Source: Mesobacillus jeotgali (GTDB taxonomy: Bacteria; Bacillota; Bacilli; Bacillales; Cytobacillaceae). Taken from it: DNA of 64,000 nt. Location: positions 2,243,444 to 2,307,443 of the forward strand of contig NZ_FVZC01000009.1 of the NCBI RefSeq assembly GCF_900166585.1. Direction: 5' to 3'. The position numbers and the translations under genes are program-made. Position 1 is the stretch's first letter; each line of letters begins with the position of its first letter. Shown here piece by piece: positions 60,938 to 64,000 of this stretch. The notes below the pieces were generated by a model. It had not been told where the DNA came from, made no database searches, and saw nothing but the letters and a program-made list of their open reading frames with translations.

Positions 60938-60966
60938 ATTATAATATAATGGTCTTTTTATGACAA
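60938..60966 (-). promoter_or_regulatory. sigma-A promoter of lcfA
   Basis: On the minus strand TTGTCA (60961-60966) and TATAAT (60938-60943) are 17 bp apart. No FadR-like palindrome is seen here. Confidence 0.65.
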
Positions 60967-61040
60967 TTAGAATAGTTTTTTGCAGGATAATAGGGACAAA
61001 CTCCTATAAAACACTCTAGCAACACTGCAAGGATTCATAG

Positions 61041-61067
61041 AAAAAACCGCCATTGAAGGCGGTTTTT
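61041..61067 (-). terminator. intrinsic terminator of mutS2-yshE
   Basis: Arms AAAAACCGCC and GGCGGTTTTT with a 6-nt loop, directly after the small ORF at 61077. Confidence 0.85.
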
Positions 61068-61076
61068 CAAAACTTT

Positions 61077-61160
61077 TTATGCAATAAACATCATATAGAT
61101 CATGCCGACCAACAGGAACAATCCACATAAAATCAGCAAGATTTTCGCCAGTTTTTCCAT
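61077..61160 (-). CDS. possible 27-residue membrane microprotein
   Basis: An ATG-started frame of 27 codons begins MEKLAKILLILCGLF and continues as a single hydrophobic helix ending MMFIA. It fills the space between the yshE stop (18 nt upstream) and the terminator at 61041-61067. AGGGGG lies 12 nt before the ATG and GGAAC is closer, so the ribosome site is imperfect. I do not recognise the protein. A hydrophobic helix behind a short charged start fits a small membrane protein cotranscribed with yshE. Confidence 0.5.
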   Translation of the reverse strand: MEKLAKILLILCGLFLLVGMIYMMFIA

Positions 61161-61178
61161 CTGTTCCAAATCCCCCTG

Positions 61179-61583
61179 TTAAATTCCAGCCCCGATGATA
61201 TACGAAAGACCGACGGATATGACCATGGAAATCAGGCCGACTGCACGGTTATCGTTTTCTATTTCTTTATCTATGTTGAACTTCGGCGTCAGGAATTCAA
61301 AAATAAAGTATCCAATCAAAAGCAGCACAAATCCGTAAACACCCCAGTTGACCATTGTGAGAAGGGAATCATGCTGGTTGATGGAATGGCGGAATATATT
61401 GGCTACCCCGAAAATTTTCCCGCCGGTAGCCATTGCTACTGAAAGATTTCCATTTTTGATTTCATCCCAGTTCCTGTATTTAGTGACCAATTCAAAGACT
61501 GCCAGAAATACAACCATACAGAGAATCGCCACACTGTAATAACCTGCTGTTACCACAAATTCATTTTCCCAGAAATGCGCCAT
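61179..61583 (-). CDS. yshE: DUF350-family membrane protein YshE
   Basis: A 134-aa protein with four hydrophobic segments: after a short N-terminus, GYYSVAILCMVVFLAVFELV, then ATGGKIFGVANIF, VNWGVYGFVLLLIGYFIFEF and a final helix ending LSYIIGAGI. The DUF350 pattern and the position between lcfA and mutS2 match B. subtilis YshE. Function unknown. A GGGAG site precedes the ATG. Confidence 0.9.
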   Translation of the reverse strand: MAHFWENEFVVTAGYYSVAILCMVVFLAVFELVTKYRNWDEIKNGNLSVAMATGGKIFGVANIFRHSINQHDSLLTMVNWGVYGFVLLLIGYFIFEFLTPKFNIDKEIENDNRAVGLISMVISVGLSYIIGAGI

Positions 61584-61671
61584 ATCTTATCTCCCTGAAT
61601 ATATTTTACCCTAATGCCTATTATAATGGTTTCCGGCGTCATTTAATATTTATTTTAGCCTGTTGAATCCA

Positions 61672-64000
61672 CTATTTGAATTCCACAACCGTCACACCCG
61701 TTCCGCCTTCTCCGGCGTCGCCGAAACGGATCTTTTTGACAGACCGGTGGTTGCGCAGATATTCCTGTACACCCTGCCTTAATGCCCCTGTCCCTTTTCC
61801 ATGGATAATGCTGACTCGCGGATATCCGGCTAGCAAGGCATCGTCAATATATTTCTCGACCCTCATAAGCGCATCCTCATAGCGCTCACCTCTAAGATCC
61901 AGCTCAAGCCCTACATGGAAGTCCTTGCCTTTTACGGTAGCGATCGGTCGTGTTTCTGCAGGTTTCGGAGTATTGATATATTCCAAATCAGTTTCTTTCA
62001 CTTTCATTTTGAGAATGCCAATCTGGACTTGCCACTCTTTTTCATTCACTCGTTCCACAAGATGGCCTTTCTGGCCAAAGGTCAACACATTGACCTCATC
62101 CCCTGGCTTAAATTCATGCCTTGCAGGTTTAGCCTTGCTGCCCTTTTGGACCTTATTGAGCTCCGGGGTTGCCTCACTTAAGCGCCTCTTTGCATCGATC
62201 AATTCATGCTCCTTGATTTCCGCACCTTTTTCCATCCTCAGCTTACGCAGCTCACGGATGACTTCTTCTGCTTCATCCTTCGCTTTTTCCACAATGGACG
62301 CTGCTTTAACCTTTGCCTTCTCAGAGAGTTCATCCTTTTTCTGATAATACTCAGCCATTTGCTTTTGCATATCCCTATGGAGGTTTTCTGCATCCTTCAG
62401 CAGCTGGTGGGCTTCTTCTCTGTCCCTTTCCGCCTGCTTGCGGCTGGACTCAAGGGAAGCAATCATGTTTTCTACCTCATTGCTGTCAGCACTGATATAA
62501 GATCTGGCTGTATCAATGACAGTTTCCTTCAAACCGAGTCTCTTGGATATTTCAAACGCATTGCTTCGTCCCGGCACACCAATCAGAAGCTTATAAGTCG
62601 GGCTCAGAGTTTCCACATCGAACTCAACGCTCGCATTGATGACTCCCTCACGATTGTATCCATATGCTTTTAGCTCTGGGTAATGGGTTGTCGCAATTAC
62701 CCTTGCCCCGCGTTTATATACCTCATCAAGAATAGAGATTGCCAGTGCTGCACCTTCCTGTGGGTCGGTACCTGCGCCAAGCTCATCGAAAAGAACAAGG
62801 CTGTTATAGTCAACCTTATTTAAGATTTCAACGATATTGACCATATGGGATGAAAAGGTACTCAAGCTTTGCTCGATTGACTGTTCATCTCCAATGTCTG
62901 CATATACCGATCCGAAAACAGCTACTTCCGATCCGTCCAGCGCAGGGATCTGCAATCCAGCCTGAGCCATTAGCGTACAAAGTCCTACAGTTTTCAGCGT
63001 AACCGTTTTACCCCCTGTATTCGGACCTGTGATGACAATCGTCGTATAATCACTTCCCAGAGTGACACTATTCGGGACAACCTCCTCTATTGAAATCAGA
63101 GGATGTCGGGCCTGGAAAAGGTTGATTCGGCCCTCGTCATTGACGATTGGCTTCGAACCCTTGATTTTGCTGCCATATCGGGCCTTGGCAAACATGAAGT
63201 CCAGCTCGCCCATAATCCTTACAATCACCAAGAGTTCATCATGGTGCTCGGCCGTCAGTGCAGAAAGCTCTGACAGGATTCGTTCAATTTCCTGCTGTTC
63301 TTTTACCCTTATGGTCTGGAGTTCATTATTCAGCTGAACCACAGTCTGCGGCTCGATGAACAGAGTCTGCCCAGAAGAGCTTTGATCATGAATAATGCCG
63401 CCATAATGGGAGCGGTATTCCTGTTTGACAGGAATGACAAAACGATCATTCCTGATGGTGATGATGGCATCCGAGAGCATTTTTGAAGCATTGGATGAGC
63501 GAATCATGCTTTCCAATTTTTCACGAACCCTTGCTTCCCTTGTCCGTATTTGCTGCCTCAGCGACCTTAACGCTTCACTTGCTCCATCAAGTACTTCGCC
63601 GCCTTCATCGATTGAGTTCCTGATCGATTCCTCAAGGTTAGCCAGTACGATAATTTCTTCAGTATAGCTCAATAATATCGGCACTTCAGTCACTTCTTGC
63701 AGATCCTCAACGAAACGCTTCATCTGCCTGCTGGCATGGACAGTACTTGCTACCTGCACCAGTTCAAGCGGGCTAAGCATACCGCCGATCTGCGCTCTTT
63801 TCACATGAGGCCTGATATCATGTATGCCGCCTAACGGTACATTTCCCTTTAGTCTTAGGACCTTTGCTGCTTCATCAGTTTCTTCCTGCAAACGGGAAAC
63901 CTCGGAAAAATCGACCGATGGCATCAAGGCTATCGCCTTTTCACGTCCCAATGAGGATGAAGTATGTTCAATCAGCTGGCTCCTGATTTTATCAAATTCC
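61672..64000 (-). CDS. mutS2: MutS2 endonuclease/ATPase, N-terminus cut by window edge
   Basis: MutS-family protein acting on recombination intermediates and, in B. subtilis, on collided ribosomes. About 775 of roughly 785 residues are present; only about the first ten codons lie beyond the right edge. ATPase motifs: [37 protein letters not shown] and [13 protein letters not shown] long coiled coil follows (about 520-620), and then the C-terminal Smr nuclease domain, [20 protein letters not shown] and [18 protein letters not shown]. Confidence 0.96.
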   Translation of the reverse strand, partial: EFDKIRSQLIEHTSSSLGREKAIALMPSVDFSEVSRLQEETDEAAKVLRLKGNVPLGGIHDIRPHVKRAQIGGMLSPLELVQVASTVHASRQMKRFVEDLQEVTEVPILLSYTEEIIVLANLEESIRNSIDEGGEVLDGASEALRSLRQQIRTREARVREKLESMIRSSNASKMLSDAIITIRNDRFVIPVKQEYRSHYGGIIHDQSSSGQTLFIEPQTVVQLNNELQTIRVKEQQEIERILSELSALTAEHHDELLVIVRIMGELDFMFAKARYGSKIKGSKPIVNDEGRINLFQARHPLISIEEVVPNSVTLGSDYTTIVITGPNTGGKTVTLKTVGLCTLMAQAGLQIPALDGSEVAVFGSVYADIGDEQSIEQSLSTFSSHMVNIVEILNKVDYNSLVLFDELGAGTDPQEGAALAISILDEVYKRGARVIATTHYPELKAYGYNREGVINASVEFDVETLSPTYKLLIGVPGRSNAFEISKRLGLKETVIDTARSYISADSNEVENMIASLESSRKQAERDREEAHQLLKDAENLHRDMQKQMAEYYQKKDELSEKAKVKAASIVEKAKDEAEEVIRELRKLRMEKGAEIKEHELIDAKRRLSEATPELNKVQKGSKAKPARHEFKPGDEVNVLTFGQKGHLVERVNEKEWQVQIGILKMKVKETDLEYINTPKPAETRPIATVKGKDFHVGLELDLRGERYEDALMRVEKYIDDALLAGYPRVSIIHGKGTGALRQGVQEYLRNHRSVKKIRFGDAGEGGTGVTVVEFK

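Noticed and set aside
60893..61010. FadR operator ahead of lcfA
   Set aside because: No TGAATGA/TCATTCA palindrome is visible there; the only clear boxes are ahead of fadR and ysmA.

Overview
The window reads as chromosomal DNA of a low-to-moderate GC, endospore-forming member of the Bacillaceae. The evidence is the gene order: hemA-hemX-hemC-hemD-hemB-hemL, ysxC-lonA, lonB, clpX, tig, ysoA, the ilv-leu operon, rdgB-rph-gerM-racE-ysmB, gerE, ysmA, sdhCAB, yslB, lysC, uvrC, trxA, etfA-etfB, a fatty-acid degradation block, yshE and mutS2. This matches the Bacillus subtilis hem-to-mutS2 region almost gene for gene. Sporulation and germination genes (lonB, gerM, gerE) are present. A Mesobacillus- or Cytobacillus-like species is my guess; nothing here fixes the genus.

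Layout. 1-5812: haem operon on the minus strand, with hemL cut by the left edge. 6070-7177: two small membrane or lipoprotein genes. 7559-12455: ysxC-lonA and lonB. 12687-13830: a 21-unit, 52-bp tandem repeat array between lonB and clpX. 13893-17959: clpX, tig, ysoA. 18160-27675: branched-chain amino acid genes, with a leucine-type T-box ahead of ilvB. 28009-28085: tRNA-Arg. 28204-33812: housekeeping and sporulation genes. 33944-37019: an inserted nuclease plus class D sortase pair. 37294-40535: succinate dehydrogenase. 40991-41443: yslB. 41650-42600: a second 52-bp array (19 units) of unrelated sequence. 42740-44315: lysC with a lysine riboswitch. 44379-46151: uvrC. 46144-54901: an accessory block between uvrC and trxA with a GT-C-like membrane protein, a Fur-controlled FTR1 iron-permease operon, a four-gene glycan or lipid operon and a Fur-controlled lipoprotein. 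55123-60892: trxA and the FadR-type fatty-acid operon with electron-transfer flavoprotein and acyl-CoA ligase. 61077-64000: a possible 27-residue membrane microprotein, yshE and the partial mutS2.

The most unusual content is the pair of tandem arrays. They share no obvious sequence, yet both have an exact 52-bp period (about five helical turns), imperfect inverted arms of about 10 nt around an 11-13 nt centre, and a pyrimidine-rich linker of 19-21 nt on the + strand. Both lie in intergenic gaps next to intrinsic terminators. They look like two versions of one kind of element and are not explained by any coding, CRISPR or riboswitch model. Other points worth checking are a FadR-like palindrome ahead of the ysmA thioesterase, overlapping Fur boxes and promoters in the uvrC-trxA island, and a sortase whose neighbouring nuclease has no sorting signal.

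All calls are from reading the sequence and from remembered family knowledge. No database search or folding calculation was run.
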